Shown: piece after piece, positions 7,852 to 16,204 of the stretch | How the letters are laid out: each line of letters begins with the position of its first letter | Numbering within the stretch: position 1 is the stretch's first letter | Source: CAYNEO01 sp964396245 | GTDB lineage: Bacteria; Zixibacteria; MSB-5A5; GN15; FEB-12 | Assembly (NCBI GenBank): GCA_964396245.1 | Contig: CAYNEO010000041.1 | Span: 1 to 30,088 of the forward strand | DNA: 30,088 bases | Direction of reading: 5' to 3' | The notes under the pieces: model-generated | Told to the model about the DNA's origin: nothing | The model's input: only the letters and a program-made list of their open reading frames with translations | The model's database searches: none | Position numbers and translations under genes: made by a program

Positions 7852-9087
7852 ATGCTGAAAAACTATATCAAAATCGCATGGAAGGTGCTCCTGCGGCGCA
7901 AATTCTTCACCTTTGTCAGTCTTTTCGGGATCAGCTTCACGTTGCTCGTACTCATGCTGGCGACGGCGGCGATGGATTTCCTGGCAAGTCCGGGCGCGCG
8001 CGGCTCCAGACTCGACCGGACCCTGTTCATCGACAGGCTGGAGTTTCAAACAGAAACGACACACATGTATGTGGCGCCCAGTTACTGGTTCCTTGACCGT
8101 CACGTTCACCCGCTCAAAACCCCGGAGATGATATCAATCAGTACGAACGGCAACGAGGTTACCACCTACGTGAATGACAGGCGTCTCAATCTCACGATGA
8201 AACTCACCGACGCCGAGTTCTGGGATATCCTCGAACTGCCGTTTGTCGAGGGACGGGCCTACAGCCGGGATGAGGTTTCGTCGGCCGATTATGTCGCTGT
8301 CATCACCGAAAGCACGCGCCAGGCGTACTTTGGTAACGAGAAAGCGGTGGGCAGGATGATCGAGACCGACGATCGCAACTTTCGCGTGCTCGGCGTCATC
8401 GACAATAAGGACATTCCATTCCAGCCGGCACATGGAGACATCTACGTTCCGATATCGACCGGCAGAGTCGACCTTCACTCCGAGCGCTACTATGGCAATT
8501 ACCAGGCCTGGGTGCTGGCTGCTGATGAGGCGGATTTCAACACAATACGCAACGAATACGACCGATTCGTCGATCAGACGCGGGCGGACAACCCCGATTT
8601 GCTGACACTCTCCGCTCCGATGGGCAGCCTGCTGGACATGTGGGCGCGAGAATTCGGGGGTGGTGATTATCAACCGGGCACGGCGATCATCATCACAGTA
8701 GTCGCATTAATCATGATCTTATTCATGCTTTTGCCGGCTATCAACCTTGTAAACATCAACCTGAGTCGCATCATTGAACGGTCATCGGAAATCGGGGTCA
8801 GGAAAGCCTTTGGCGCCTCGTCACTCACCCTGATAGGACAGTTCGTCATCGAGAATATCGTCCTCACCGTGATAGGCGGCGCCATAGGATTTGTCCTGTC
8901 GGTTGTCATACTGAAAATAGTCACGGACAGCGGTATTCTTCCGTACGGACACCTTGAGGTCAACCTTCGGATATTTCTTTATAGCCTCATGATCATCTTA
9001 TTCTTCGGCTTATTCTCAGGCGTGTATCCGGCATATCGCATGTCGCGCCTGCACCCCGTCGAGGCGTTGAGAGGAGGAAGAATATGA
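7852..9087 (+). CDS. FtsX/MacB-type ABC permease 1
   Basis: This 411-residue permease has one N-terminal membrane helix (about 18-42), a large periplasmic MacB-PCD-like domain (about 45-270), and three C-terminal helices. The C-terminal region carries the typical coupling segment ERSSEIGVRKAFGAS and the ending YPAYRMSRLHPVEALRGG. The start overlaps the ribosome site AGGAG, which itself overlaps the ATPase stop; 8 bases separate the genes. Family knowledge: MacB-type permeases do not open a channel for substrate through the inner membrane. They use ATP hydrolysis to move substrate from the periplasm outward (mechanotransmission). Here the permease is a separate polypeptide from the ATPase. Confidence 0.92.
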   Translation: MLKNYIKIAWKVLLRRKFFTFVSLFGISFTLLVLMLATAAMDFLASPGARGSRLDRTLFIDRLEFQTETTHMYVAPSYWFLDRHVHPLKTPEMISISTNGNEVTTYVNDRRLNLTMKLTDAEFWDILELPFVEGRAYSRDEVSSADYVAVITESTRQAYFGNEKAVGRMIETDDRNFRVLGVIDNKDIPFQPAHGDIYVPISTGRVDLHSERYYGNYQAWVLAADEADFNTIRNEYDRFVDQTRADNPDLLTLSAPMGSLLDMWAREFGGGDYQPGTAIIITVVALIMILFMLLPAINLVNINLSRIIERSSEIGVRKAFGASSLTLIGQFVIENIVLTVIGGAIGFVLSVVILKIVTDSGILPYGHLEVNLRIFLYSLMIILFFGLFSGVYPAYRMSRLHPVEALRGGRI

Positions 9088-10277
9088 TCCGTCATATATT
9101 TCGCCTGATCTGGAATCGCAAGGGCAGTAATTTTCTCATCCTGACCGAAATATTCCTGTCTTTTATCGTTCTCTTCGCGATAAGCACGATGGTTGTGGAG
9201 AGCCTCCGCGGCTATCTTCGACCGATCGGGTTTTCCTATGAGGACGTATGGGTAGTGAATGTCAGCCCGCCGGGAGGGCCACAGGGCATGGAGTCCGACG
9301 AAAACTTACGACCGACCTATGTGCAGATGCTTAACGATCTCAGGTCATCCAATGAAGTCGAGTACGTCACCTGGGCCTCGAGCAATCTACCGTACGGGCG
9401 CTCCCAGTGGATTAATGACCTGACGATCAATGACCGGGAGATATCGTCGAACATCTTTTTGGCCGACGATGATTTTGCAGGTGTTTTGAGAATGCCGGTT
9501 CTGGAAGGAAGGTGGTTCAGTCGCGAGGACGATGCATCGGCGGAGGAACCGATTGTCATTAATGGTCAACTGCGAGAAGAGGCATTCGGCAACGGTCCTG
9601 CCGTTGGTCAGAAGATCACGACGGAGAGGCACAATTACCGGGTTGTCGGAGTGGTTGGCAACTACCTCTATCAGGGCGAATTTGCCCCCGCGAAAAATGG
9701 GTTCTTTGTGCGAAATCATATTGAAGGGGAAGGCAGTACCGGGATGATCGACATGATATTGCGTGTCCGGCCCGGGACCGGCGTTGCCTTTGAACAGCGC
9801 CTGATCAAGGATCTTCAGGCGATTGGCCGGGGGTGGACATTCAAACTAACCACACTTTCAGACATGAGAGCGGCCTATTTCCGCGACCACCTGCTGTCGC
9901 TCTTAACTTATGCACTTGTCGCCGGATTTCTCGTCCTGAACGTGGCCCTGGGCCTTTTCGGTGTCGTCTGGTATTCGATAAACCGTCGCCGGTCGGAAAT
10001 CGGCCTGAGGCGGGCGGTCGGCGCAGATGCCTCCCGGGTATCCCGCCAGATACTGGGAGAATCACTTGTTCTGGCCACCCTGGCCATCGTGGTCGGCGTA
10101 TTCATTGCCCTCCAGGCGCCCATTCTGGGACTCTTCGGAAGTATCTCGCTGACCGTATATCTGGGCGGTATGGCACTGGCCGCCCTGATAGTCTATCTGA
10201 TTGTATCGATTTGTGCCTGGTACCCGAGCCGTCTGGCCGCAAAGATAAGGCCGGCAACTGCTCTCCATGAGGAGTAA
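9084..10277 (+). CDS. FtsX/MacB-type ABC permease 2
   Basis: This 397-residue permease has the same plan as its neighbour: an N-terminal helix (about 15-40), a periplasmic domain, three C-terminal helices, the segment RRRSEIGLRRAVGAD, and a C terminus with SRLAAKIRPATALHEE. Its ATG overlaps the previous stop by 4 bases (ATGA), and GAGGAGGAAG precedes the start. The two permeases are divergent in sequence, which suggests a heterodimer rather than the homodimer formed by E. coli MacB. It is the last transport gene before the two-component pair, 44 bases upstream of it. Confidence 0.92.
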   Translation: MIRHIFRLIWNRKGSNFLILTEIFLSFIVLFAISTMVVESLRGYLRPIGFSYEDVWVVNVSPPGGPQGMESDENLRPTYVQMLNDLRSSNEVEYVTWASSNLPYGRSQWINDLTINDREISSNIFLADDDFAGVLRMPVLEGRWFSREDDASAEEPIVINGQLREEAFGNGPAVGQKITTERHNYRVVGVVGNYLYQGEFAPAKNGFFVRNHIEGEGSTGMIDMILRVRPGTGVAFEQRLIKDLQAIGRGWTFKLTTLSDMRAAYFRDHLLSLLTYALVAGFLVLNVALGLFGVVWYSINRRRSEIGLRRAVGADASRVSRQILGESLVLATLAIVVGVFIALQAPILGLFGSISLTVYLGGMALAALIVYLIVSICAWYPSRLAAKIRPATALHEE

Positions 10278-10321
10278 TGTGAGGGTGCCTGCGAAACTCG
10301 GGCCGTGCAGTTTACGTATGG

Positions 10322-11692
10322 ATGATCATGATATTGATTATTGATGACGACCGGGCTGTTCGGTCTTCGTTGAGTCTGCTCCTCAAACAGGCCGGCTATG
10401 CTACGGCAACCGCCGAGGAACCCGAGGAAGCCCTTACAGTTGCCCGGGAACATCCCCCCGAGCTTTTTATTCTCGACATGAATTTTTCCGTTGGCACTGA
10501 CGGGGAAGAAGGTATGGCGTTGCTCGGTGAACTGCACCGTCGATTTCCCGCAATACCGGTCATCCTGATCACGGCATGGGGCTCCATCCGTCTCGCTGTA
10601 GACGGAATCAAGGCGGGCGCAGCTGATTTTGTCACCAAGCCCTGGAACAACGAGCAACTGCTCCAATCGGTTCGAACCGCCCTCAGTTTGGCAGGACAGT
10701 CGACAGGGCAGCCATATGTCGGGAGTCGCGAGGAGCTTGACCGACGCTTCGATTTCAGCGGCATGATCGGCGCCGACCGGCATTTCCTGCAAGTGCTGGA
10801 CACTGCGGGGCGCGTGAGTACTACCGACGCACCGGTACTGATTTTCGGTGAGAGCGGGACGGGCAAAGAACTGCTCGCCGAGGCGATCCATAATAACAGC
10901 AACCGTCGGAATGGTCCGTTCGTGAAAGTGAATCTCGGCGGCATTCCCGCGACGCTGTTCGAAAGCGAGATGTTCGGTCATAAGAAAGGCGCTTTCACGG
11001 ACGCTCACCGTGATCGTGTAGGACGATTCCAGCTCGCCGACGGCGGGACGATCTTCCTCGACGAAATAGGCGATCTCGACCTGAACGGTCAGGTCAAGCT
11101 GCTCCGCGTTCTACAGGACCGTTCCTTCGAGGTCCTGGGGACGAGCGAGCCGCAGACCGCCGACTTCCGCGTGATCTGCGCCACCAACCGAGACCTGGAT
11201 AAGATGGTGGCCGATGGACAATTCCGAGAGGACCTGTATTATCGCGTCAACCTGATTTCACTCAGGCTGGCCTCGCTCAGGGAGCGTCCCGATGACATCC
11301 CGCTGCTCGTTCATCATTTCGTAGAAAACCTCAAAATAATCTATGGCTGCAAGAAACTCGAGATCAGCTCCCGCGCGGTTGCGTTTCTGAAGGAACTCTC
11401 CTGGCCGGGAAATGTCCGGGAACTCAAGAATCTGGTAGAGCGTACGGTCCTTGTATCGAGTCACGAAACGCTTGAGGCTGAGGACTTTCAGGCCCATTTG
11501 CAGCCGTCTCCATCCAGAACGGGCGCGGCCGGGATGACCCCCGTTGGAGTCACTCTCGAACAGATGGAAGAGTCGATGATCAAAAAAGCCCTCGAGTTTC
11601 ACGGCAGTAATATCAGCCGGGTCGCACGGTCGCTCGGTCTCAGTCGGGCGGCGCTGTATCGTCGACTCGAAAAATACGGAATTTCACCATGA
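10322..11692 (+). CDS. Sigma54-dependent response regulator (NtrC family)
   Basis: This 456-residue protein has three domains. A receiver domain (about 1-120) has acidic residues Asp8-Asp10 and probable phosphoacceptor Asp52. A central AAA+ domain has Walker A GESGTGKE (176-183), loop-1 motif GAFTDA (223-228, usual form GAFTGA) and Walker B with Asp247-Glu248. A Fis-type helix-turn-helix occupies 430-454 (NISRVARSLGLSRAALYRRL). Family knowledge: phosphorylation drives oligomerisation, and ATP hydrolysis then remodels sigma54 RNA polymerase at -24/-12 promoters. The start may be ATG 10322 or ATG 10328. It overlaps the kinase gene by 4 bases, so they are a pair. Its likely target is the upstream ABC operon, but that promoter lies in the gap and cannot be inspected. 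Confidence 0.94.
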   Translation: MIMILIIDDDRAVRSSLSLLLKQAGYATATAEEPEEALTVAREHPPELFILDMNFSVGTDGEEGMALLGELHRRFPAIPVILITAWGSIRLAVDGIKAGAADFVTKPWNNEQLLQSVRTALSLAGQSTGQPYVGSREELDRRFDFSGMIGADRHFLQVLDTAGRVSTTDAPVLIFGESGTGKELLAEAIHNNSNRRNGPFVKVNLGGIPATLFESEMFGHKKGAFTDAHRDRVGRFQLADGGTIFLDEIGDLDLNGQVKLLRVLQDRSFEVLGTSEPQTADFRVICATNRDLDKMVADGQFREDLYYRVNLISLRLASLRERPDDIPLLVHHFVENLKIIYGCKKLEISSRAVAFLKELSWPGNVRELKNLVERTVLVSSHETLEAEDFQAHLQPSPSRTGAAGMTPVGVTLEQMEESMIKKALEFHGSNISRVARSLGLSRAALYRRLEKYGISP

Positions 11693-13044
11693 AATTGCGG
11701 CAGAAATTCCTGCTGTTTGTTCTGCTGATTCACATCCTGTTTGTCATCCTTTCAGTCTTCCTGCTTTTCGAAAACCGATATCTCTTTGTTGCCGCCGAAC
11801 TGGTCATCCTCCTCAGCGCCGCCGTTTCGTTTCATCTGTATCGCTCGTTTCTGAAGCCGCTGAACTTGCTCTCGGCCGGAATTGAATCGATAAGGGATCG
11901 AGACTTTTCCAGTACATTTGTCAAAACCGGTCAATTCGAGCTCGACAGCCTGATCGACATCTACAACCGCATGATCGAACAGCTTCGTGACGAACGAGTC
12001 AAGCAAGAGCAACAGCATTTCTTTCTCCGGCGGCTGCTGGAAGCAAGCCCGATGGGCGTCGTTATTCTCGACCTGGATAATCGCGTGGAGTCGATCAATC
12101 CGGCGGCTTCCGCGATGCTTCTCGATGACGCCGTTCCCGGTCGTAACCTCGTAGATTCCAAAAGCCTGCTCGGAAGCGAACTAGCGGCGATGGAAGACGG
12201 CGAGACGAAGATACTCTCGCTGAACGGAATCCAGACCTTCAAATGCCATCGCTCCCACTTTCTTGACCGGGGCTTCAAACGCAACTTCATCATGATCGAG
12301 GAACTGACCCGCGAGATTATGGCCATGCAGAAGAAGGCCTACGAGAAAGTCATCCGGATGATGTCGCATGAGATTAATAACTCGGTCGGGGCGATCAACT
12401 CAATCCTCCAATCATCGCTGAGCTACGGGAACCAGCTCAATGACGATGACAGAAAGGACTTCGAGGAAGCGATACGGGTAGCCATCGATCGGAACCGGGG
12501 GCTGAACACGTTTATGGCGAACTTTGCCGATGTCGTGCGGATCCCCAAACCGTCTCGAGAAGAATGCGACCTCCACGATTTGCTCCGCTCGGTTCACGTT
12601 CTTATGAGTTCCGAATGTCGCCGCCGCAGTATATCCTGGGAATGGCACTTGAGCCGGGCGCCGTTTGTCGTTGATATCGATGTCCGCCAGATTGAGCAGG
12701 TAGCAGTTAACGTTATTCGGAATGCCCTCGAGGCGATATCCCGCAACGGAACCATCGTGGTCCGGACGACTTCCTCCGTTCCGCGCAAATTGATGATTAT
12801 CGACAACGGTCGTGGTATTGCACCCGAAGACCGTTCCAACCTGTTCACGCCCTTTTACAGCACCAAGCGCAGCGGTCAGGGTGTGGGGCTGACCCTCACG
12901 CGCGAAATCCTCATCAACCACGGCTGTTCGTTTAACCTGGAAACCGATGTGTCCGGTCAGACCGTATTCTGGATAGAGTTTCCTCTGGCGAGATCGACAT
13001 CGCATCTTGCCACGCAGGCAGAACACCGCGCCGCCGAATGGTGA
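11689..13044 (+). CDS. Intramembrane-type sensor histidine kinase (NtrB/NtrY-like)
   Basis: This 451-residue kinase has two membrane helices (about 7-27 and 31-50) joined by only a few residues (ENRY), so it has essentially no extracytoplasmic sensor. A HAMP-like linker and a PAS-like region follow (roughly 55-190). The H-box MMSHEINNSVGAINSIL has probable phosphorylated His227. The ATP-binding domain has an N box (NALEAI, Asn345), G1 DNGRGI (372-377) and the GVGLTL segment near 400. It overlaps the response regulator by ATGA. The H-box type matches kinases that partner NtrC-type regulators. Because it cannot sense through a periplasmic domain, it may detect a signal in the membrane, in the cytoplasm, or through the neighbouring permeases, as described for Bce-type systems. 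That last option is inference. Confidence 0.92.
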   Translation: MKLRQKFLLFVLLIHILFVILSVFLLFENRYLFVAAELVILLSAAVSFHLYRSFLKPLNLLSAGIESIRDRDFSSTFVKTGQFELDSLIDIYNRMIEQLRDERVKQEQQHFFLRRLLEASPMGVVILDLDNRVESINPAASAMLLDDAVPGRNLVDSKSLLGSELAAMEDGETKILSLNGIQTFKCHRSHFLDRGFKRNFIMIEELTREIMAMQKKAYEKVIRMMSHEINNSVGAINSILQSSLSYGNQLNDDDRKDFEEAIRVAIDRNRGLNTFMANFADVVRIPKPSREECDLHDLLRSVHVLMSSECRRRSISWEWHLSRAPFVVDIDVRQIEQVAVNVIRNALEAISRNGTIVVRTTSSVPRKLMIIDNGRGIAPEDRSNLFTPFYSTKRSGQGVGLTLTREILINHGCSFNLETDVSGQTVFWIEFPLARSTSHLATQAEHRAAEW

Positions 13045-13107
13045 GTAATCCTGCCAACACAATTCTTGCACTTGTCGTTGAATATCTATAGCTTTGAATC
13101 CGTAACG

Positions 13108-13122
13108 GGACCCGTTGGGTCC
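13108..13122 (+). promoter_or_regulatory. Short perfect hairpin in the leader of the AsmA-like gene
   Basis: GGACCC (13108-13113) pairs with GGGTCC (13117-13122) around a 3-base loop, 30 bases before the ATG. There is no T tract, so it is not an intrinsic terminator. It could be an operator half-site pair or an RNA stem. Low certainty. Confidence 0.3.
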
Positions 13123-13151
13123 AATAAACCGAGCGAAAGGGCGGAATTACC

Positions 13152-13898
13152 ATGCTGAAGAAGATTATCCTGTGGTCGGTCATAGTTGTCGTTGTTGGTC
13201 TGATTGTCGCATACTTCACGCGCAACTATCTCGTTGCCGAAGCTATAGAATCGGGCAGCTCTTACGCACTGGGCGTGGAATGCGAACTCGGCTCCGCGAA
13301 CCTCAGTATCGGAGCGGGCAAGCTGGAACTCAAAGACTTCGAAGTGCGCAATCCCGACGGGTTTGACTCGACGGATATCATCAGTATTCAGTCAGGGGTG
13401 CTGGACGTCGACGAGGGCTCGGTATTCGACGATCAGGTCGTAATGGACTCACTGGTGCTCGATGGTATTCAAGTTAACCTTGAACAAAAGGATCGGCGGG
13501 GCAACTTCAGCGAACTTCTGAACAATATCAAAAACTTCACCGGCGGTGAATCTTCGAACAGCGGACAGAGAATACGCATCAAGAAGGTCAGCGTGCGTGA
13601 TATCGGCGTCGACGCTTCGCTGGTGCTTCTCGGAAAGCAATATCAGAAGTCCTTCTCGGTGGACAATATTACCCTGACGGATGTCGGAGGTGAAACGGGT
13701 GGCACTGTCGGACAGATCACCGCCCGGATCCTCAAGGCGGTTCTCACAAAGGCCGTCAGCTCCGGCAAAGGTTACCTTCCGGGAGATTTCGGGAACGTGC
13801 TGAGCGGGGGAGTCGACGAAGCCAAAAGCAAGATCGAATCCGAAGTCAAGGACAAGTTGAAAGATCTCGGCGGCTCGCTCACCGGCGGGAAGAATTAG
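13152..13898 (+). CDS. Short AsmA-like envelope protein
   Basis: This 248-residue protein has one N-terminal membrane helix (about 4-23). The mature part begins like AsmA-superfamily proteins: a predicted amphipathic start, then LGVECELGSANLSIGAGKLELKDFEV-type beta strands and repeated hydrophobic/hydrophilic alternation. The C terminus is helical and charged (about 215-240). Family knowledge: AsmA, TamB and YhdP proteins form grooves that hold lipids between inner and outer membrane; short members exist and are poorly characterised. Ribosome site AGGGCGG precedes the ATG. The 107-base spacing from the kinase gene leaves open whether it is in the same operon. Its role beside an efflux module would fit envelope maintenance, which is inference. 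Confidence 0.72.
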   Translation: MLKKIILWSVIVVVVGLIVAYFTRNYLVAEAIESGSSYALGVECELGSANLSIGAGKLELKDFEVRNPDGFDSTDIISIQSGVLDVDEGSVFDDQVVMDSLVLDGIQVNLEQKDRRGNFSELLNNIKNFTGGESSNSGQRIRIKKVSVRDIGVDASLVLLGKQYQKSFSVDNITLTDVGGETGGTVGQITARILKAVLTKAVSSGKGYLPGDFGNVLSGGVDEAKSKIESEVKDKLKDLGGSLTGGKN

Positions 13899-13938
13899 CT
13901 GGGACAGGGCGGAACCAATATTGCACCCGGTGATTGTC

Positions 13939-15378
13939 TCACATTGAATCCGAGGCTCCCGGCGTGTACTGCACCGGTTTTTCTCCTTTTGATGTCCTGG
14001 TTTCGAGAAACGTTATCAGGCTGTGCAGATCGCCTGAGGACAGGATGCCCCCAAACGCCGGCATGTTGTACCCGCCGTTCATCACCTGAATAATTAACTG
14101 CTCCCTGGTCATGCGGTCGGCCACATAAGTGAGATCGGGGCCGCGGAAGCCGCCATGGTCCGAGATTCTGTGACAATACAGGCACACCCGGTTGAATACC
14201 TGCCCACCCTCATAAACAGGGCCGCTGGAAGCCCCGATAATTTTCTCCGTTATCGGTTTGGCTTCGAAACGGGGTGACCATGGTGCTTTGATCCCCGCGC
14301 GAGTCAGCGCAATCAGAGAGAGAAGAACTCCGAGGACAAGCACCGGCGCCCACGGCCTCATGCGCATGCTTCGCTCACCCCGATTGAACAGCAGCGGCAA
14401 AGCTATCAGCACGACTCCGGCCAAAAGCGGCCCGAGGACCATGATGTAGCTTTCCAGGTGATGCGGCGACAGGGCCAGGACGGCAAAATACCAGAGGAAA
14501 TACCAGTCGGGTCGTGGCTGAGCTTTGATCGCGGTAGGATTCGGCGGGTCCCCGACGGCGGGCGGTCCGGTGATATATGCCAGGAAGACCACGCCCGCGA
14601 TGACCAGCGTGCCGAAGGCGATATCTCGCCACAGGGAGTGCGGCCAGAAGGGTTCACCGGTCGCCTCCAGCATGTTGTGATACGTCTCGCGGTACGTCTT
14701 GGGATTAACAGGCTTACCGGTCTTCGGAAGCTCCGATATACCATTGCGCAGGACCAGGAAAAGATGGAGTCCAACAACAGCCGCGATGAGTATAGGGATG
14801 ATGAACACATGTAGTGAGAACATGTGACCGAGGGTGTCGCTGCCCATGGTTTCGCCGCCCAAAATGAAATGACCGAGCCAGTTACCGATAAGCGGTACGC
14901 GGCCCGCCTGCTCGGCGCCAACAACGACCGACCAGATCGCATTCTGATCCCAGCGCAAAAGCTGTCCGGTGAAGCCCATCCCGAGAGTGAGCAAAAGGAG
15001 AAACGTGCCCGATATCCAACTCATTTCCCGGGGATACTTATAGGCGGCGGTCAGGTAGACGCGGGTCATGTGAACGACGACAAAGACAATCATCGCCGAG
15101 GCCCCGAAGAAGTGTATTCCGCGCACGAGACTTCCGAACGGCGCCGTCTCAGTTATGTATTTGAGACTCAGGTAGGCGCCTTCGGGCGATGAAACGTACA
15201 CCGAGGCCAGGAATATTCCGGAGATGACCTGCACGGCAAAAGCCGTCAGTGTGGCGGTACCAAACACATACCACCAACCGAGCTTAGCCGGGACTTTGTG
15301 ATCGAGCGCCGGTTTGACCGCAGCGACAGTGCCGGTTCGGTCGTCAAACCATTGCCATATGTTTCGCAACAAATTCAT
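13939..15378 (-). CDS. qcrB: Cytochrome b (b6 + subunit IV type) fused to cytochrome c
   Basis: This 479-residue membrane protein is the quinol-oxidising core of a bc-type complex. Heme b ligands are His89/His103 in helix B and His190/His205 in helix D. The 14 residues between the helix-D histidines match cytochrome b6 and Firmicutes QcrB, not mitochondrial-type cytochrome b (13). The quinol-site motif appears as PDWYFLWYF (290-298). The position equivalent to b6 Cys35, which binds heme ci/cn, is Val38. After the last membrane helices, residues about 385-465 form a c-type domain with CLYCH (399-403) and probable axial Met439. The protein is thus b6, subunit IV and cytochrome c in one chain. 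It is the last gene of the minus-strand operon, 48 bases after the Rieske gene, and ends 40 bases from the convergent AsmA-like gene. I see no clear terminator between them. Confidence 0.92.
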   Translation of the reverse strand: MNLLRNIWQWFDDRTGTVAAVKPALDHKVPAKLGWWYVFGTATLTAFAVQVISGIFLASVYVSSPEGAYLSLKYITETAPFGSLVRGIHFFGASAMIVFVVVHMTRVYLTAAYKYPREMSWISGTFLLLLTLGMGFTGQLLRWDQNAIWSVVVGAEQAGRVPLIGNWLGHFILGGETMGSDTLGHMFSLHVFIIPILIAAVVGLHLFLVLRNGISELPKTGKPVNPKTYRETYHNMLEATGEPFWPHSLWRDIAFGTLVIAGVVFLAYITGPPAVGDPPNPTAIKAQPRPDWYFLWYFAVLALSPHHLESYIMVLGPLLAGVVLIALPLLFNRGERSMRMRPWAPVLVLGVLLSLIALTRAGIKAPWSPRFEAKPITEKIIGASSGPVYEGGQVFNRVCLYCHRISDHGGFRGPDLTYVADRMTREQLIIQVMNGGYNMPAFGGILSSGDLHSLITFLETRTSKGEKPVQYTPGASDSM

Positions 15379-15426
15379 GAGAACAAGTTCCGTCGCTTCC
15401 TCAAAATCACCGTCCGGATTCAGTCA

Positions 15427-15942
15427 TCAGGTTATCGGTACGGGTGCCGTCTGTATTTCCACCTGCCCGTTCTTAACGCGCACCGGGTACCGGGTCAGGC
15501 CATGCGGTGGAGGACCGGCCGCCACCGTACCGTCCTTGTAATAAACGCCGCCGTGACACGGACACATAAACAGCTCCGTGTCGGCTTCCCATCGCACCGG
15601 ACACCCAAGATGCGCACAGTTGATCGAGTAGGCGACAAATTCCGATTCGCTTCGTCGCTGCAGCCAGGCCGCCGTTCTTGCGAAACCGTCTTCCCACGGG
15701 GTGGACGTAGCGTCGGCGTACGAGACCAGGGTAGTCGTGTCCACCTTGAACTTGTCCACCGAACCGACCTTGCGCCAGTATTGCTTTTTCTTTCCGAAAT
15801 ACGGATCGAGGACAAAGCTCAGTATCGGGACGGCCACGATAACGGACGCTATGCCGCCAAGCGCAACGCCGAGCCACGACAGGAACTTCCTGCGGCTTTC
15901 AGACAGAACGTTACTCTTCGCTGTGTCCGATTCCTTGTTCAT
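15427..15942 (-). CDS. qcrA: Rieske iron-sulfur protein of the bc complex
   Basis: This 171-residue protein has a twin-arginine-like N terminus (SRRKFL, 16-21), a membrane helix (about 22-46) and a Rieske fold. Box I is CAHLGC (Cys109 and His111 as cluster ligands, Cys114 in the disulfide). Box II is CPCHGG (Cys127 and His130 as ligands, Cys129 in the disulfide). It takes one electron from quinol at the cytochrome b outer site and passes it to the cytochrome c domain of the downstream-encoded protein. ATG at 15942 is preferred to a TTG at 15957, since GGAG lies 9 bases before the ATG. Its start overlaps the upstream small gene by 32 bases, which argues for translational coupling. Confidence 0.94.
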   Translation of the reverse strand: MNKESDTAKSNVLSESRRKFLSWLGVALGGIASVIVAVPILSFVLDPYFGKKKQYWRKVGSVDKFKVDTTTLVSYADATSTPWEDGFARTAAWLQRRSESEFVAYSINCAHLGCPVRWEADTELFMCPCHGGVYYKDGTVAAGPPPHGLTRYPVRVKNGQVEIQTAPVPIT

Positions 15943-16183
15943 GGCGAATGTCTCCAATCCAATTTATCACGGCCACCACCGTCAGCACGAAACCGAGTAT
16001 CGACAGCAGGTACGATGTCAGGGCGCCCCAGGCCAGAAATGTTATCCCGCTGGCGAGTATGATGGGCCAGTAAGTCGGCTCTGCCGGCGTCTCCGGCTTC
16101 GGTGGCTGCCACTTTGTCGGCACTCCCGCCGCCTCGGGAGAACTGTCATTAGTTTGCTCGTTGTGGCCTTCGGTCTCAGCCAT
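15911..16183 (-). CDS. Small two-helix membrane protein, probable oxidase subunit IV
   Basis: This 90-residue protein has a hydrophilic, proline-rich head (1-37) followed by two membrane helices (about 38-57 and 59-77) and a short charged tail with IRHE. The segment beginning TYWPIILASG and ending INWIGDIRHE resembles small subunit IV proteins, or C-terminal extensions of subunit I or III, in bacterial caa3/aa3 oxidases. This is recognition by pattern, so moderately sure. It is 21 bases downstream of ctaG, with GAGGAA before its ATG, and overlaps the Rieske start. Its position between oxidase and bc genes would suit a role in stabilising or joining the two complexes. Confidence 0.7.
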   Translation of the reverse strand: MAETEGHNEQTNDSSPEAAGVPTKWQPPKPETPAEPTYWPIILASGITFLAWGALTSYLLSILGFVLTVVAVINWIGDIRHEQGIGHSEE

Positions 16184-16204
16184 GTCTCAATATTCCTCGA
16201 TCTG

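Noticed and set aside
13055..13075. Possible sigma54 -24/-12 promoter before the AsmA-like gene (TTGCA present)
   Set aside because: The GG at the required 10-base distance upstream of the GC is missing (AA instead).
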